Source of the DNA: Rhipidocladum racemiflorum
Taxonomy: Eukaryota > Streptophyta > Magnoliopsida > Poales > Poaceae
Reading direction: 5' to 3'
Length of the DNA stretch: 64,000 nucleotides
Assembly (NCBI GenBank): GCA_036346355.1
Contig: CM070591.1
Location: 32,830,392 to 32,894,391, forward strand
The translations under genes and the position numbers were made by a program. The notes beneath the pieces were generated by a model. That model saw only the letters and a program-made list of their open reading frames with translations, was not told the DNA's origin and did no database searches. Of the stretch, positions 1 through 11,149 are shown one piece after another (the stretch's first letter is position 1; each line of letters opens with the position of its first letter).

Positions 1-269
1 CCGACATTCTTAAGTTTAAGATCAAAGAGTCGGGCGGAAAAAGGGGAGAGCTCCTGCCTCGGTTCTCCTCAGAGCTGGATTCCCGGAACCACAAGAATCC
101 TTAGAATGGGATTCCAACTCGGCACCTTTTGTTTTGAGATTTGGAGAAGAGTTGCTCTTTGGAGAGCACAAGACGATGAAAGTTGTGTCGTGTTCGGGGA
201 GTTATTGTCTATCGTTGGCCTCTATGGTAGAACCCGTCGGGAGGCCTGAGAGGCGGTGGTTTACCCTGT
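1..269 (+). other. trnA-UGC: 3' part of the trnA-UGC group II intron
   Basis: This sequence directly precedes the 3' exon of plastid trnA-UGC and reads as the distal part of its group II intron. The 5' exon and most of the intron lie left of the window. The intron cannot be spliced here, since this is a nuclear copy and the upstream part is not seen. The long open frame running from 134 to 700 through intron, tRNA exon and rRNA is fortuitous. Confidence 0.8.
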
Positions 270-304
270 GGCGGATGTCGGCGGTTCGAGTCCGCTTATC
301 TCCA
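270..304 (+). tRNA. trnA-UGC: trnA-UGC 3' exon (plastid-derived)
   Basis: The 35-nt 3' exon of plastid tRNA-Ala(UGC). It starts GGCGGATGTC and carries the T-arm core GGTTCGAGTCC followed by the acceptor strand ending TCTCCA. It pairs with a 5' exon that is not in the window. In the plastid this tRNA sits between rrn16 and rrn23, and here it is followed 145 bp later by rrn23, as expected. As an isolated half gene in nuclear DNA it should be non-functional. Confidence 0.85.
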
Positions 305-449
305 GCCCGTGAACTTAGCGGATACTATGATAGCACCGAATTTTGCCAATTCGGCGATTCGATCTATGATTTCGCATTCATGGACGTTGATAAGATCCTT
401 CCATTTAGTAGCACCTTAGGATGGCATAGCCTTAACGTTAATGGCGAGG

Positions 450-2398
450 TTCAAAAGAGGAAAGGCTTGCGGTGGATACCTAGGCACCCAGAGGCGAGGA
501 AGGGCGTATGGCGACGAAATGCTTCGGGAGTTGAAAATAAGCATAGATCAGGAGATTCCCAAATAGGTCAACCTTTTGAACTGCCTGCTGAATCCATGAG
601 CAGGCAAGAGACAACTGGCGAACTGAAACATCTTAGTAGCGAGAGGAAAAGAAAGCAAAGCGATTCCGTAGTAGCGGCGAGCGAAATGGGAGCAGCCTAA
701 ACCGTGAAAACGGGGTTGTGGGAGAGCAATACAAGCGTTGTGCTGCTAGGCGAAGCGGTTGAGTGCCGCACCCTAGATGGCTAAAGTCCAGTAGCCAAAG
801 CATCACTAGCTTACGCTCGACCCGAGTAGCATGGGGCACGTGGAATCCGTGTGAATCAGCAAGGACCACCTTGCAAGGCTAAATACTCTGGGTGACCGAT
901 AGCGAAGTAGTACCGTGAGGGAAAGGTGAAAAAGAACCCCAGGTGGGTAGTGAAATAGAACGTGAAACCGTCTTGAGCTCCCAAGCGGTGGGAGGAAAGT
1001 GATCTCTGACCGCGTGCTGTTGAAGAATGAGCCGGCGACTCATAGGCGATGGCTTGGTTAAGGGAACGGAACCCACCTGAGCCGTAGCGGCGAGTCTTCA
1101 TAGAGGCGATTGTCATCGCTATGGACCGAACCTGGGTGATCTATCCATGACCAGGATGAAGCTTGGATGAAACTAAGCAGAGGTCCGAACCGACCGATGT
1201 TGAAGAATCAGCGGATGAGTTGTGGTTAGGGGTGAAATGCCACTCGAACCCAGAGCTAGCTGGTTCTCCCGAAATGCGTTGAGGCGCAGCAGCTTGATTG
1301 GACATCTAGGGGTAAAGCACTGTTTGGTGCGAAGTGCGCGAGCGGTACCAAATCGAGGCAAACTCTGAATACTAGATATGACCCAAAAATAACAGGGTCA
1401 AGGTCGGCCGGTGAGACGATGGGGATAAGCTTCATCGTCCGAGAGGGAAAACAGGATCACCGGCTAAGGCCCCTAAATGACCGCTCGGTGATAAAGGAGG
1501 TGGGGTGCAAAGACAGCCAGGAGGTTTGCCTAGAAGCGGCCACCCTTTAAAGAGTGCGTAATAGCTCATCGATCGAGCGCCCTTGCGCTGAAGATGAACG
1601 GGCTAAGCGATCTGCGAAGCCGTGGGATGTCAAAATGCATCGGTAGGGGAGCGTTCCGCCTTAGAGGGAAGCAAACGCGAAAGCGGGGTCGACGGCGAAG
1701 CGAGAATGTCGGGCTTGAGTAACGAAAACATTGGTGAGAATCCAATGCCCCGAAAACCCAAGGTTTCCTCCGCAAGGTTCGTCCACGGAGGGTGAGTCAG
1801 GGCCTAAGATCAGGCCGAAAGGCGTAGTCGATGGACAACAGGTCAATATTCCTGTACTACCCCTTGTTGAGTACGGAGGGACGGAGGAGGCTAGGTTAGC
1901 CGAAAGATGGTTATAGGTTTAAGGACACAAGGTGACCACTGCTTTTCAGGGTAAGAAGGGGTAGAGAAAATGCCTCGAGCCGAGGTCCGAGTACCAAGCG
2001 CTGCAGCGCTGAAGTATGAACCCCGTGGACTAGCTATTGCTTCTCCACGAGGCTCATACCAGCGCCACGGCGCTGAAGTATGTAACCCATGCCATACTCC
2101 CAGGAAAAGCTCTAACGACCTTCATCAATAGGGTACCGGGACCCGAAACCGACACAGGTGGGTAGGTATAGAATACCTAGGTGCTCGATACAACTCTCTC
2201 TAAGGAACTCGGCAAAATCGCCCCGTAACCGGGAGAAGGGTGCCCCTCGCAAAGGGGGTCGCGATGACCAGGCCCGGGCGATTGTTTACCAAAAACACAG
2301 GTCTCCGCAAAGTCGTAAGACCATGTATGGGGCCGACGCCGCCCAAAGCGGAAGGTCAAGGAAGTTGGTGAACTGATGACAGGAAGCCGGCGACCAAG

Positions 2399-2487
<89 letters not shown>

Positions 2488-3325
2488 TCTGGGCACTGTC
2501 TCGGAGAGAGGCTCGGTGAAATAGACATGTCTGTGAAGATGCGGACTACCTGCACCGACAGAAAGACCCTATGAAGCTTTACTGTTCCTGGGATTGGCTT
2601 TGGGCCTTTCTGCGCAGCTTAGGTGGAAGGCGAAGAAGGCCCCTTCCGGGGCCCGAGCCATCGATGAGATACCACTCTGGAAGAGCTCGGATTCTAACCT
2701 TGTGTCGACCCGCGGGCCAAGGGACAGTCTCAGGTAGACAGATTTCTATGGGGCGTAGGCCTCCCAAAAGGTAACGGAGGCGTGCAAAGGTTTCTCGGGC
2801 CGACGGACATTGGTCCTCGAGTGCAAAGGCGAAGGAGCTTGATCGCAAGACTCACCGTCGAGCGAGAGACGAAAGTCGGCCTTAGTGATCCGGACGGTGC
2901 CGAGTGGAAGGGCCGTCGCTCAACGGATAAAAGTTACTCTAGGGATAACAGGCTGATCTTCCCCAAGAGTCCACATCGGCGGGAAGGTTTGGCACCTCGA
3001 TGTCGGCTCTTCGCCACTGGAGGTGTAGGTGGTTCCAAGGGTTGGGCTGTTCGCCCATTAATGCGATACGTGGTGGGTTCGTAACGTCGTGAGACAGTTC
3101 GGTCCATATCCGGTGTGGGCGTTAGAGCATTGAGAGGACCTTTCCCTAGTACGAGAGGGCCAGGAAGGACGCACCTACAGTGTACCGATTATCGTGCCTA
3201 CGGTAAACGCTGGGTAGCCAAGTGCGGAGAGGATAACTGCTGAAAGCATATAAGTAGTAAGCCCACCCCAAGATGAGTGCTCTCTCCTCCGACTTCCCTA
3301 GAGCCTCCGGTAGCACAGCCAGAGA
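450..3325 (+). rRNA. rrn23: Plastid-derived 23S rRNA gene copy
   Basis: Nearly full-length plastid 23S rRNA gene. It starts at TTCAAAAGAGGAAAGGC, near the usual plastid 5' end, and runs into the universally conserved blocks: the peptidyl transferase region (TAACTATAACGGTCCTAAGG near 2418), the loop with GGATAACAGGCTGATC near 2942, and the sarcin-ricin loop (CTAGTACGAGAGG near 3147). The length of about 2.88 kb agrees with grass plastid 23S. The trnA-rrn23 spacer occupies 305-449. Scattered substitutions are present. Near 1998-2075 two GCGCTGAAGTATG-containing direct repeats flank a short hairpin segment. Open frames on either strand here are rRNA shadows. The exact 3' end is approximate. Confidence 0.92.
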
Positions 3326-3381
3326 CAATGACGGGTTCTCCACCCATACGAGGATGGAGCGACAGAAGTATGGAAATAGGA

Positions 3382-3477
3382 TAAGGTAGCGGCGAGACGA
3401 TTTGTTTAAATAGGTGTCAAGTGGAAGTGCTGGTGATGTATGCAGGTGAGGCATCCTAACGAGCGAACGATTTGAAC
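3382..3477 (+). rRNA. rrn4.5: Plastid-derived 4.5S rRNA copy
   Basis: Homolog of plastid 4.5S rRNA, which corresponds to the 3' end of bacterial 23S. It has the core AGGTAGCGGCGAGACGA and then TAGGTGTCAAGTGGAAGTGC, and ends near TTTGAAC. It lies about 56 bp after the inferred 23S end, the normal plastid spacing. Small differences in the central hairpin (GATTTGTTTAAATAGG) indicate decay. The 227-bp spacer to 5S (3478-3704) shows no other gene. Confidence 0.88.
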
Positions 3478-3704
3478 CTTGTTCCTACACTAACTGATAA
3501 AATTGATCAGGCACTTGCCATCAATCTTCATTGTTCAACTCTTTGATGAAAAGATGAAAAAACCAAAAAAAAGCTATGCCCTTCCATCTCTTGGATAGAT
3601 AGAGAGGGAGGGCAGAGGCCTTTGGTGTCCCTTCCAGTCAAGAATTGGGGCTTCACAATTACTAGCCAATATTTCTCTCATGCCTTTCCTCGTTCATGGT
3701 TCGA

Positions 3705-3826
3705 TATTCTGGTGTCCTAGGCGTAGAGGAACCACACCAATCCATCCCGAATTTGGTGGTTAAACTCTCTGCGGTGGCGATCTTTGTAGGGGAGGTCTGC
3801 GGCAAAATAGCTCGATGCCGAGAATG
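3705..3826 (+). rRNA. rrn5: Plastid-derived 5S rRNA copy, decayed
   Basis: Plastid 5S rRNA, recognised by TATTCTGGTGTCCTAGGCG at the start and the A-rich helix III region ACCACACCAATCCATCCCGA. Several single-base losses and changes are apparent in the second half (for example CTCTCTGCGG and GGTCTGCGGC), so folding would be disturbed. It follows rrn4.5 in the usual plastid order. The 259-bp spacer up to trnR (3827-4085) contains no recognisable gene. Confidence 0.87.
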
Positions 3827-4085
3827 ATAAAAGCTTAACACCTCTTATTTGACTTTTTCACTATTTTGAAATACGAAAAAGATCCAAATCCAAAATGAAA
3901 AGGACGTCTTATTCAAAACCTCAATCATCACATCCCCACTCTCCCACTACACACCTCGGACGCATCCTTTGTTCTTATAGAGAGAAAGGCGCTTTCCCAT
4001 CTTCTTACCCCGAAATGAAATAGCTGAGGAGAGGAAGGTTCCTTTTGGGGGTGACCCCCGTGAAGAGATCCAGTGGAGACGGGTT

Positions 4086-4158
4086 GGGCCAGTAGCTCAG
4101 AGTATTAGAGCACGTGGCTACGAACCACGGTGTCGGGGTTCGAATCCCTCCTCGCCCA
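4086..4158 (+). tRNA. trnR-ACG: Plastid-derived tRNA-Arg(ACG)
   Basis: Plastid trnR-ACG with anticodon ACG at 4120-4122 in the loop of GTGGCTACGAACCAC, and T-arm GGTTCGAATCC. It is 73 nt, one base short of the usual 74, because a G appears lost from the G-run before the T-arm. The acceptor stem GGGC.../...GCCCA is still complementary. It sits between rrn5 and trnN as in plastomes. Function in the nucleus is unlikely. Confidence 0.88.
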
Positions 4159-4414
4159 CAGCCTTCCAAAGGGGAAGGGCCTTTACTTTCCCCCTGAGGG
4201 TAGGAAAATCATGATCGGGATAGCGGACGTAAAGCTATTGAACTTGGGTATGCTCTTCCCTTTTGTCGAAGTGGAATCGTAGAACAGAATGTGATACGAT
4301 GAGATAGAATGTAATAGAAACAAGCAAGGATAGCGAACGGGTTACCTACTCCTAAGGGTCAAAGCAAGCCCTTTAATTCAATTCTTTATTCTTACATTAA
4401 AGAATGAATCAAAT

Positions 4415-4486
4415 CTCCCCAAGTAGGATTCGAACCTCACGACCCGATCGATTAATGACCGCTCTACCCTTTGAGCTCATCGAGGA
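4415..4486 (-). pseudogene. trnN-GUU: Plastid-derived tRNA-Asn(GUU), broken
   Basis: Minus-strand copy of plastid trnN-GUU. Acceptor and T-arm sequence (CTCCCCAAGTAGGATTCGAA on the plus strand) and the D-arm end are recognisable. The anticodon arm has lost about four bases: the plus strand reads ATCGATTAATGACCGCTC where the intact gene has a longer stem-loop. It cannot fold as a normal tRNA-Asn. Position and strand fit the grass IR next to the ycf1 relic and rps15. Confidence 0.82.
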
Positions 4487-4819
4487 AAAAGGGAGATTCG
4501 ATCTCCTAGAGTTCAACTCCCACTCTCAACCCATGAACAATATGAGTCAGAAGCTTCTTTCGTAACTCCGGAATTTCTTCGTAGTGACTCCGTTCCATGC
4601 CTCATTTCATAGGGAAGCCCAAAGTGGCTCTATTTCATTCTATTTCACTTCCTAGCACTTCCTATCATTTAATATCCATCCCTTTGGTCTTATTTACATA
4701 AGAGATGTCATTTATAGTCTATCTCTTTCTATATATGGAAAGTCAAGAAATTCTCATCGAAACATCGAGAAATTGTGCATATAGAAAACTCTAAAGAAAG
4801 AAAAAAGGAGACCCATGTC

Positions 4820-5660
4820 ATGATTTTCAAATCTTTTCTACTTAGTAGTCTAAGTTTCTCGATGAGGATAATTAATTCTGGTCGTTGTGGTCGGACTCTA
4901 TTATGGATTTACGACCACATTCTCCATAGGTCCCTCTTAGATCTTCTTTCTCCAATCTTGGATTAGGGAAGAAGGAGATATTCGCGACTCCTGGCGGTTT
5001 CATTTTGGGGCAGCTCATGATCTTCATATCGATCTATTCTCCACCTCTGCATCGATTCTTTCTTAGCTAAACGGGTGGAAGATCCATCCAATTTGGTTAT
5101 ATCAGGGACTCGAAAAGCGGATCTGAATGTGGTGAAATGCACGATCTTCACAGGTATCACTTTTCACGATACCTAAAAGATGGAATAGCGATTTTGAAGC
5201 ATTTCCTATAAGAGAATGGTTTCCATTACTTTGAGAAATGGATTCTATATCAAACTATAGCTATTGCATTAAAGAAGAAAAGAAACTAATAGAAGTCGAA
5301 GGCGGAATGGTAGTGAATAGAGAGAAAGATTCTGATTTTCTTGTTCCTGAAAATATTCTATCTATCTCCTAGACGCCGTAGAGAATTGAGAATTTTCATG
5401 TCTTTCAATTCTCGTACTCGTAATTGGAAAGTTACGGAAGGAGATCCATCATTTTGCAATGAAAACAACATAAAAAACTCTGGACAATTTCGAAATCAGG
5501 CCAAGCGTCTTAATACATATGCAAAAAAATTCATTATTGGTCCACCATTGATTAGAAGATTTAGCTTGTATGAATCGCTATTGGTTTGATACGAATAATG
5601 GCAGTCGTTTCAGTATGTTAAGGATACAGATGTATCCACAATTCATTTAGAGTTACTTAA
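4820..5660 (+). pseudogene. ycf1: ycf1 (TIC214) relic, internally deleted
   Basis: Relic of the plastid gene for the large TIC214 protein, which grasses have lost as a functional gene. An N-terminal piece starts at the ATG at 4820 (MIFKSFLL...) and includes a segment like the early membrane region (GQLMIFISIY near 5010). After about 5080 the similarity switches to the C-terminal part (VKCTIFTGITFHD near 5135, then FLVPENIL and SPRRRRELRI near 5340-5390). Several kilobases of the original gene are therefore missing, and stops interrupt both parts. Because grass plastomes already carry such a relic, much of this loss probably predates transfer to the nucleus. Identification rests on remembered Ycf1 motifs and is good but not exhaustive. 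Confidence 0.75.
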
Positions 5661-5808
5661 TAGCCTATTTCTTATACCATATCTCTATCCCGTGAAATTA
5701 TCGAGCCGAAAGATGGATGCATATGCTGTGTTTCATTTTGCTAAACGATATCAATTAAATGGTGTATCAATTCCATAAATTGGATATAGCAATAAATAAA
5801 TCAGCAAA

Positions 5809-5860
5809 ATTCTTTTATTTTAGATAGAAGAAACATTTCTTCTATCTAAAATAAAAGAAT
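5809..5860. terminator. Perfect 25-bp stem-loop upstream of rps15
   Basis: A perfect inverted repeat: a 25-base arm at 5809-5833 pairs with 5836-5860 with only CA between them. It lies in the AT-rich spacer between the ycf1 relic and rps15. Such hairpins stabilise 3' ends of plastid transcripts. This one could belong to the plastid transcript arrangement at the IR/SSC edge. No role is expected in the nucleus. Confidence 0.7.
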
Positions 5861-6009
5861 GTACCCTTCTATCCAAATCCAATTTGCATCGATAAAATAA
5901 ATCCAAATTCCAGTAGTAGATGAATAATTGCAAATTTTTGTGTATGCGAGATTAGAATAACTTCAAAATAATCGACATAATTTTGTATTTTTCCTGATCA
6001 GAAAAATAC

Positions 6010-6280
6010 ATGAAAAAGAAAGGAGGTAGAAAAATTTTTGGATTTATGGTTAAAGAAGAAAAAGAAGAAAGCAGGGTTCTGTTGAATTTCAAGTATCTCG
6101 ATTTCACCAATAAGATACGGAGACTTGCTTCACATTTGGAATTACACAAAAGATTTTTCATCGGAAAGAGGTCTACGAAGACTTTTGGGAAAGCGTCAAC
6201 GTTTGCTAGCTTATTTGGCAAAGAAAAATAGAGTACGTTATAAGAAATTAATCGATCAGTTGGATATTCGGGAGAAGTAA
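6010..6280 (+). pseudogene. rps15: rps15 pseudogene (plastid ribosomal protein uS15)
   Basis: Plastid small-subunit ribosomal protein S15. The frame opens with MKKKGGRKIFGF and reads TNKIRRLASHLELHK in the conserved S15 rRNA-binding core. At about 6147 two bases appear lost from an A-run, shifting the frame to a premature end at 6231. The true C-terminal sequence continues in another frame to the original stop at 6280. Total length is 271 nt against about 273 for the intact grass gene. Its place between the ycf1 relic and ndhH is the grass arrangement. Confidence 0.9.
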
Positions 6281-6415
6281 TTTAATCGTTCAATTTTTTC
6301 TTATTTTATTAGTAGTCTTATAGTAGTCTTAGATTTTGCATTTTGATGAGCCTCGTTTTGAGGAATTCATGGAATAATCCATTTTCATGGAATAATGAAT
6401 TAAGGAAGAAAGGAT

Positions 6416-7593
6416 ATGAGTCTACCACTTACAAGAAAAGATCTCATGATAGTCAATATGGGCCCTCACCACCCATCAATGCATGGTGTTTTATTGATCG
6501 TTACTCTCGATGGTGAAGATGTTATTGATTGTGAACCCATATTAGGGTATTTACACGAGAGGAATGGAAAAATCGCGGAAAACCGAACTATTATACAATA
6601 CTTACCTTATGTAACACGGTGGGATTATTTAGCTACTATGTTTCTGAAGCAATAACGGTAAATGCACCAGAGTTCTTGGAGAATATTCAAATACCCCAAA
6701 GGGCCAGCTATATTAGGGTAATTATGTTAGAGTTGAGCCGTATAGCTTCTCACTTGTTATGGCTTGGACCTTTTATGGCAGATCTCGGCGCCTGAGACTC
6801 CTTTTTCTATATTTTTAGAGAGAGAGAATTGATATATGATCTATTTGAAGTCACTACAGGTATGCGAATGATGCATAATTACTTTCGCATCGGAGGAGTA
6901 GCCGCCGATCTACCTTATGGATGGATCGATAAATGTTTAGATTTCTGTGATTATTTTTTACGAGGAGTTGTTGAATATCAACAACTTATTACCTGTAATC
7001 CCATTTTTTAGAACGAGTTGAAGGAGTCGGTTTTATTAAGCGGAGAAGAAGCGATAAATTGGGGTTTATCGGGACCAATGCTGCGAGCTTCTGGAATACA
7101 ATGGGATCTTCGTAAAGTTGATCCTTATGAGTCTTACAACCAATTTGATTGGAAAATCCAATGGCAAAAAGAAGGGGATTCATTAGCTCGCTATTTAGTA
7201 CGAATGGGTGAAATGAGGGAATCCATCAAAATTATTCAACAGGCTGTAGAGAAAATTACTGGGGGTCCTTATGAGAATTTAGAAGTCCGACGCTTTAAGA
7301 AAGCAAAGAATTCCGAATGGAATGATTTTGAATATCGATTTCTTGGTAAAAAACCTTCGCCCAATTTTGAATTGTCAAAGCAAGAGCTTTATGTAAGAGT
7401 GGAAGCTCCAAAAGGTGAATTAGGAATTTATCTGGTAGGAGATGATAGTCTTTTCCCCTGGAGATGGAAAATTCGTCCACCCGGTTTTATTAATTTGCAA
7501 ATTCTTCCTCAACTAGTTAAAAAAATGAAATTGGCTGATATCATGACGATATTAGGTAGTATAGATATCATTATGGGAGAAGTTGATCGTTGA
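6416..7593 (+). pseudogene. ndhH: ndhH pseudogene (plastid NDH complex subunit H)
   Basis: Copy of the 49-kDa-type subunit of the thylakoid NAD(P)H dehydrogenase-like complex. The start MSLPLTRKDLMIVNMG and the motif GPHHPSMHG (normally GPQHPSMHG) are clear, and the C-terminus ends IIMGEVDR at 7593. The gene is broken by a shift near 6560 (YLHERNGK where YLHRGMEK is usual), another near 6645, a stop around 6793, and loss of a T near 7008. The coding length of 1,178 nt is close to the intact ~1,182, so damage is small indels and substitutions. It is followed two bases later by ndhA, as in plastomes. Confidence 0.93.
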
Positions 7594-7594
7594 A

Positions 7595-9718
7595 ATGATA
7601 ATAGATAGGGTAGAGGTAGAAACTATCAATTCTTTTCAAATCGGGATTATTAAAAGAAGTCTATGGTCGATATGGATTCTACCTATTTTGACCCTCCTAC
7701 GGGAATCACAATAGAAGTACTGGTAATTGTATGGCTAGAAAGAGAAATATCTGCAGGAATACAACAACGTATCGGACCTGAATATGCTGGCCCACTCGAC
7801 TCCTTCAAGCTATAGCCGATGGAACTAAGCTACTTTTTAAGGAGGATATCCTGCCATCCCGAGGAGATATTCCTTTATTTAGCATTGGACCCTCTATAGC
7901 AGTCATATCAATTTTATTAAGTTTTTTAGTTATCCCTTTGGGATATCGTTTTGTTTTAGCCGATCTTAGTATTGGTGTTTTTTTATGGATTGCCATTTCA
8001 AGTATTGCTCCTATTGGTCTTCTTATGGCAGGATATAGCTCAAATAATAAATATTCTTTTTTAGGCGGTCTACGAGCTGCTGCTCAATCTATTAGTTATG
8101 AAATACCATTAACTTTTTGTGTGCTAGCAATATCTCTACGTGTGATTCGTTAAAATAGGATCTTTTTCCTCTAAAATCCATTGAATATTTATCTTCCTTT
8201 TCTTATTCTATATTCGGGTTGGTAAGTTAAACTAGATAGCTATATGAGTGAAACAAAACAACTTATTAATTTGTAGTAAAAAGAAAAAATCTCATTTCCT
8301 ACGTACAAGAAAAAAGTTGAAGTAAACATAAGCAGTGTAAACTCTTTACCCCAAGGTTGAGATTTTTTGATTAGTCATCATATCTTGAAGCGGGCAAGAA
8401 TAAAGGATTCGCGATATGGAATTCCATTACTAGAATATTCCTAGTTATTACTAGAACTTATAATCATAAGAGGAATCCATCAAAAGTTAGTGAGGGGTTA
8501 GGAACACTAAAATACATAAAGGATTAGTAATGAGGGAATTTAAGGCATTAGAGATTTTTCCTCATAAAAGGAATCATAATAAGGACTTGAAATTGGTGGA
8601 AATGATCAAGTAGTACTTTCTTCGGATTCCGATCCAGAGTATGTTCCCATTCACTTGTTAAGGAAATTACTATCAAGAACGAATTAACCCTTTATTCCTT
8701 TTTTCTTTTTAAGTACCCCTCCAGGGAAAGAAGAATAGGACAAAAGATATGGAATGCAAAAAAAGGATCTTTATTTATTACAAAAAAAGGATTTTTATTT
8801 ATTCTTTCCTTCCTCTATTCATATTCATACAGAATTCCTCATGAACTAATGCCCAATTCTTTTCATTTATTAATTGCTATAACGAGTGTTTTATTCCAAG
8901 ATTAAGTTATTTATTAACAAATAAATATTCTCATTATATTATAAATGACGATATCAATTAGGAAGCGCTTTTTCTTATTCTAGCGAGACGGAATTCCTTT
9001 GGTCTAATTTAGGACTTTCCAATCGATTTTATCTTACCTAATTCTATCTATGCCCAGGGGATAATAAAAAGCGAAACAACCCTTTCCTTTTACTGATCAT
9101 AGAGAAGCCGTATGAAGCTAAGGTTTCATGTACGGTTTTGGAATAAGCGGTGGAAGCTGTGATGTTATCATCGACTATGATTATCTAACAGTTCAAGTAC
9201 AGTTGATATAGTTGAAGCACAGTCAAAATATGGTTTTTGGATGGAATCTTTGGCGTCGACCTATAGGTTTTCTGGTTTTTCTAATTTCTTCTTTGGCGAG
9301 AATGTGAAAGATTACCCTTTGATTTACAGAAGCGAGAGGAAGAATTAGTAGCGAGTTATCAAACCGAATATTCCGGTATCAAATATGGTTTATTTTATCT
9401 TGTTTCTTATCTAAATTTATTAGTTTCCTCTTTATTTGTATGATTCTCTACTTAGGCGGGTGGAATTTCTCTAGTCCCTATCTATCCTTTTTTGGATTTT
9501 TCCAAATGAATAAAATGGTTGGAATTTTGGAAATGACAATGGGTATCTTTATTACATTAACTAAAGCTTATTTATTTCTCTTCATTTCTATCACAATAAG
9601 ATGGACTTTAACCAGGATGAGAATGGATCAGTTATTAAATCTTGGATGGAAATTTCTTTTACCTATTTCCCTGGGCAATCTCTTATTAACAACTTCTTCC
9701 CAACTTGTTTCACTATAA
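7595..9718 (+). pseudogene. ndhA: ndhA pseudogene with group II intron
   Basis: Copy of the membrane subunit NdhA (homologous to NuoH) of the plastid NDH complex. Exon 1 (7595-8139) starts MIIDRVEVETINS, then frameshifts occur near 7640-7700 and near 7795. The stretch from about 7900 (SIGVFLWIAISSIAPIG) is readable again. The intron runs 8140-9181, with 5' boundary GTGTG and a domain V hairpin near 9105-9142. Exon 2 (9182-9718) ends TTSSQLVSL and has base changes around 9290-9360 that destroy the ECERLPFDLPEAEEE segment. The gene overlaps the normal ndhH-ndhI order. Confidence 0.92.
8140..9181 (+). other. ndhA group II intron remnant
   Basis: The 1,042-bp intron lies between the two ndhA exons. 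The 5' end is GTGTG, and the near-3' region contains GAAGCCGTATGAAGC...TCATGTACGGTTTTGG, a typical domain V, followed by a plausible bulged-A domain VI. It contains an AT-rich direct repeat near 8757-8810 (AAAAAAGGATCTTTATTTATT and a near copy). No intron-encoded protein is visible, as is normal for ndhA. It cannot be expected to splice in the nucleus. Confidence 0.85.
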
Positions 9719-9819
9719 ATAAGATAATACAATAATAGTAAGAATATTTTCAACACAAAAATACAAAAATTCTCTCAAACAAGAGAAAGAAACATACCTT
9801 TTTCATAGATATTTCGAAT

Positions 9820-10361
9820 ATGTTCCCTATTGTAACTGGGTTCATGAGTTATGGTCAACAAACAATACGCGCTGCAAGGTACATCGGTCAAAGTTTCATA
9901 ATTACCTTATCCCACACAAATCGTTTACCTATAACGATTCACTACCCTTATGAAAAATCGATTACATCGGAGCGGTTAGAAGCGAATCCACTTTGAATTT
10001 GATAAATGTATTGCTTGTGAAGTATGTGTTCGCGTATGCCCGATAGATCTACCCCTTGTGGATTGGAGATTTGAAAAGCATATTAAAAGGAAACAATTGC
10101 TTAATTATAGTATTGATTTTGGAGTTTGTATATTTTGTGGTAATTGTGTTGAGTACTGTCAGAGCAATTTGTTTATCAATGACTGAAGAATATGAACTTT
10201 CTACTTATGATCGTCATGAATTGAATTACAATCAAATTGCTTTGAGTCGGTTACCAATCTCCATAATGGGAGATTCCACAATTCAAACAATTAGGAATTC
10301 AACTCAAAGTAAAATAGACGAAGAAAAATCTTTGAATTCAAGAACGATTACTAATTACTAG
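9820..10361 (+). pseudogene. ndhI: ndhI pseudogene (iron-sulfur NDH subunit)
   Basis: Copy of NdhI, which carries two 4Fe-4S clusters in the NDH complex. The start MFPIVTGFMSYGQQTIRA is clear. The first cluster motif CIACEVCVRVCP is preserved near 10010. A shift at about 9975-9990 separates it from the N-terminus, and another near 10050-10165 damages the second cluster (CIFCGNCVEYC is readable, but the following CPTSCLS segment is changed). The end SRTITNY at 10361 matches the family. It is a nuclear relic with at least two frame disruptions. Confidence 0.92.
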
Positions 10362-10618
10362 TTACTAGGATTTTTCTTTTTTTTTTTGTTAGAAAAATCC
10401 AATAGTTCTTATAGTTCTTTACTAACTATAAAGAAAAACAAATAACTACTGCTTATTGAAAATTATTCCTGATTTAAAATGAGAGTAGATTTTCGTGATG
10501 TGATTTCTAACTATACAACTTATATACAAAAAAATATCCTAATCCCTTTTTCCTTCCTTGAATCTTTTAGTTTTAGTCAGTTCATGAAAAAATTTATACT
10601 ATCAATTTCTTATCCATA

Positions 10619-11149
10619 ATGGATTTACCTGGACCAATAAATGAGATTCTTGTGCTATTTGGGGAATTTGTTCTTCTACTAGGGGGCACAGGAGTAGTAT
10701 TACTTACCAACCCAATTTATTCTGCCTTTTCGCTGGGATTAGTTCTTGTTTGTATATCCTTATTCTATATTTTATTGAATTCCTACTTTGTAGCTGTCGC
10801 ACAACTTCTTATTTATGTGGGAGCCATAAATGTCTTGATCATATTTGCCGTAATGTTCGTAAATGGCTCAGAATGGTCTAAAAATAAGAATTATTGGACT
10901 ATTGGAGATGGGTTCACTTCACTCGTTTGTATAACTATTCTTTTTTCACTAATGACTACTATCCCAGATACGTCATGGTATGGAATTCTTTGGACTACAA
11001 GATCAAACCAAATAGTAGAACAGGGTCTCATAAATAACGTTCAACAAATTGGGATTCATTTAGCAACTGATTTTTATCTTCCGTTTGAACTCATTTCCAT
11101 AATTCTTCTAGTTTCTTTAATAGGTGCAATTACTATGGCTCGGCAATAA
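10619..11149 (+). CDS. ndhG: ndhG copy, full-length open frame
   Basis: A 176-codon frame equal in length to grass plastid NdhG, the NuoJ-like membrane subunit of the NDH complex. It starts MDLPGPINEILVLFGEF and ends LIGAITMARQ, with hydrophobic segments throughout (for example AQLLIYVGAINVLIIFAVMF near residues 61-80). No frameshift or stop is present, unlike most neighbours. Because it lies in a nuclear plastid insertion without a plastid promoter context or visible transit peptide, it is most likely an unexpressed copy that has escaped disabling mutation by chance. Confidence 0.85.
   Translation: MDLPGPINEILVLFGEFVLLLGGTGVVLLTNPIYSAFSLGLVLVCISLFYILLNSYFVAVAQLLIYVGAINVLIIFAVMFVNGSEWSKNKNYWTIGDGFTSLVCITILFSLMTTIPDTSWYGILWTTRSNQIVEQGLINNVQQIGIHLATDFYLPFELISIILLVSLIGAITMARQ

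Noticed and set aside
134..3454. Long open frames across trnA, rrn23 and rrn4.5 on both strands
   Set aside because: They are readings of conserved rRNA and tRNA sequence with no protein family similarity.
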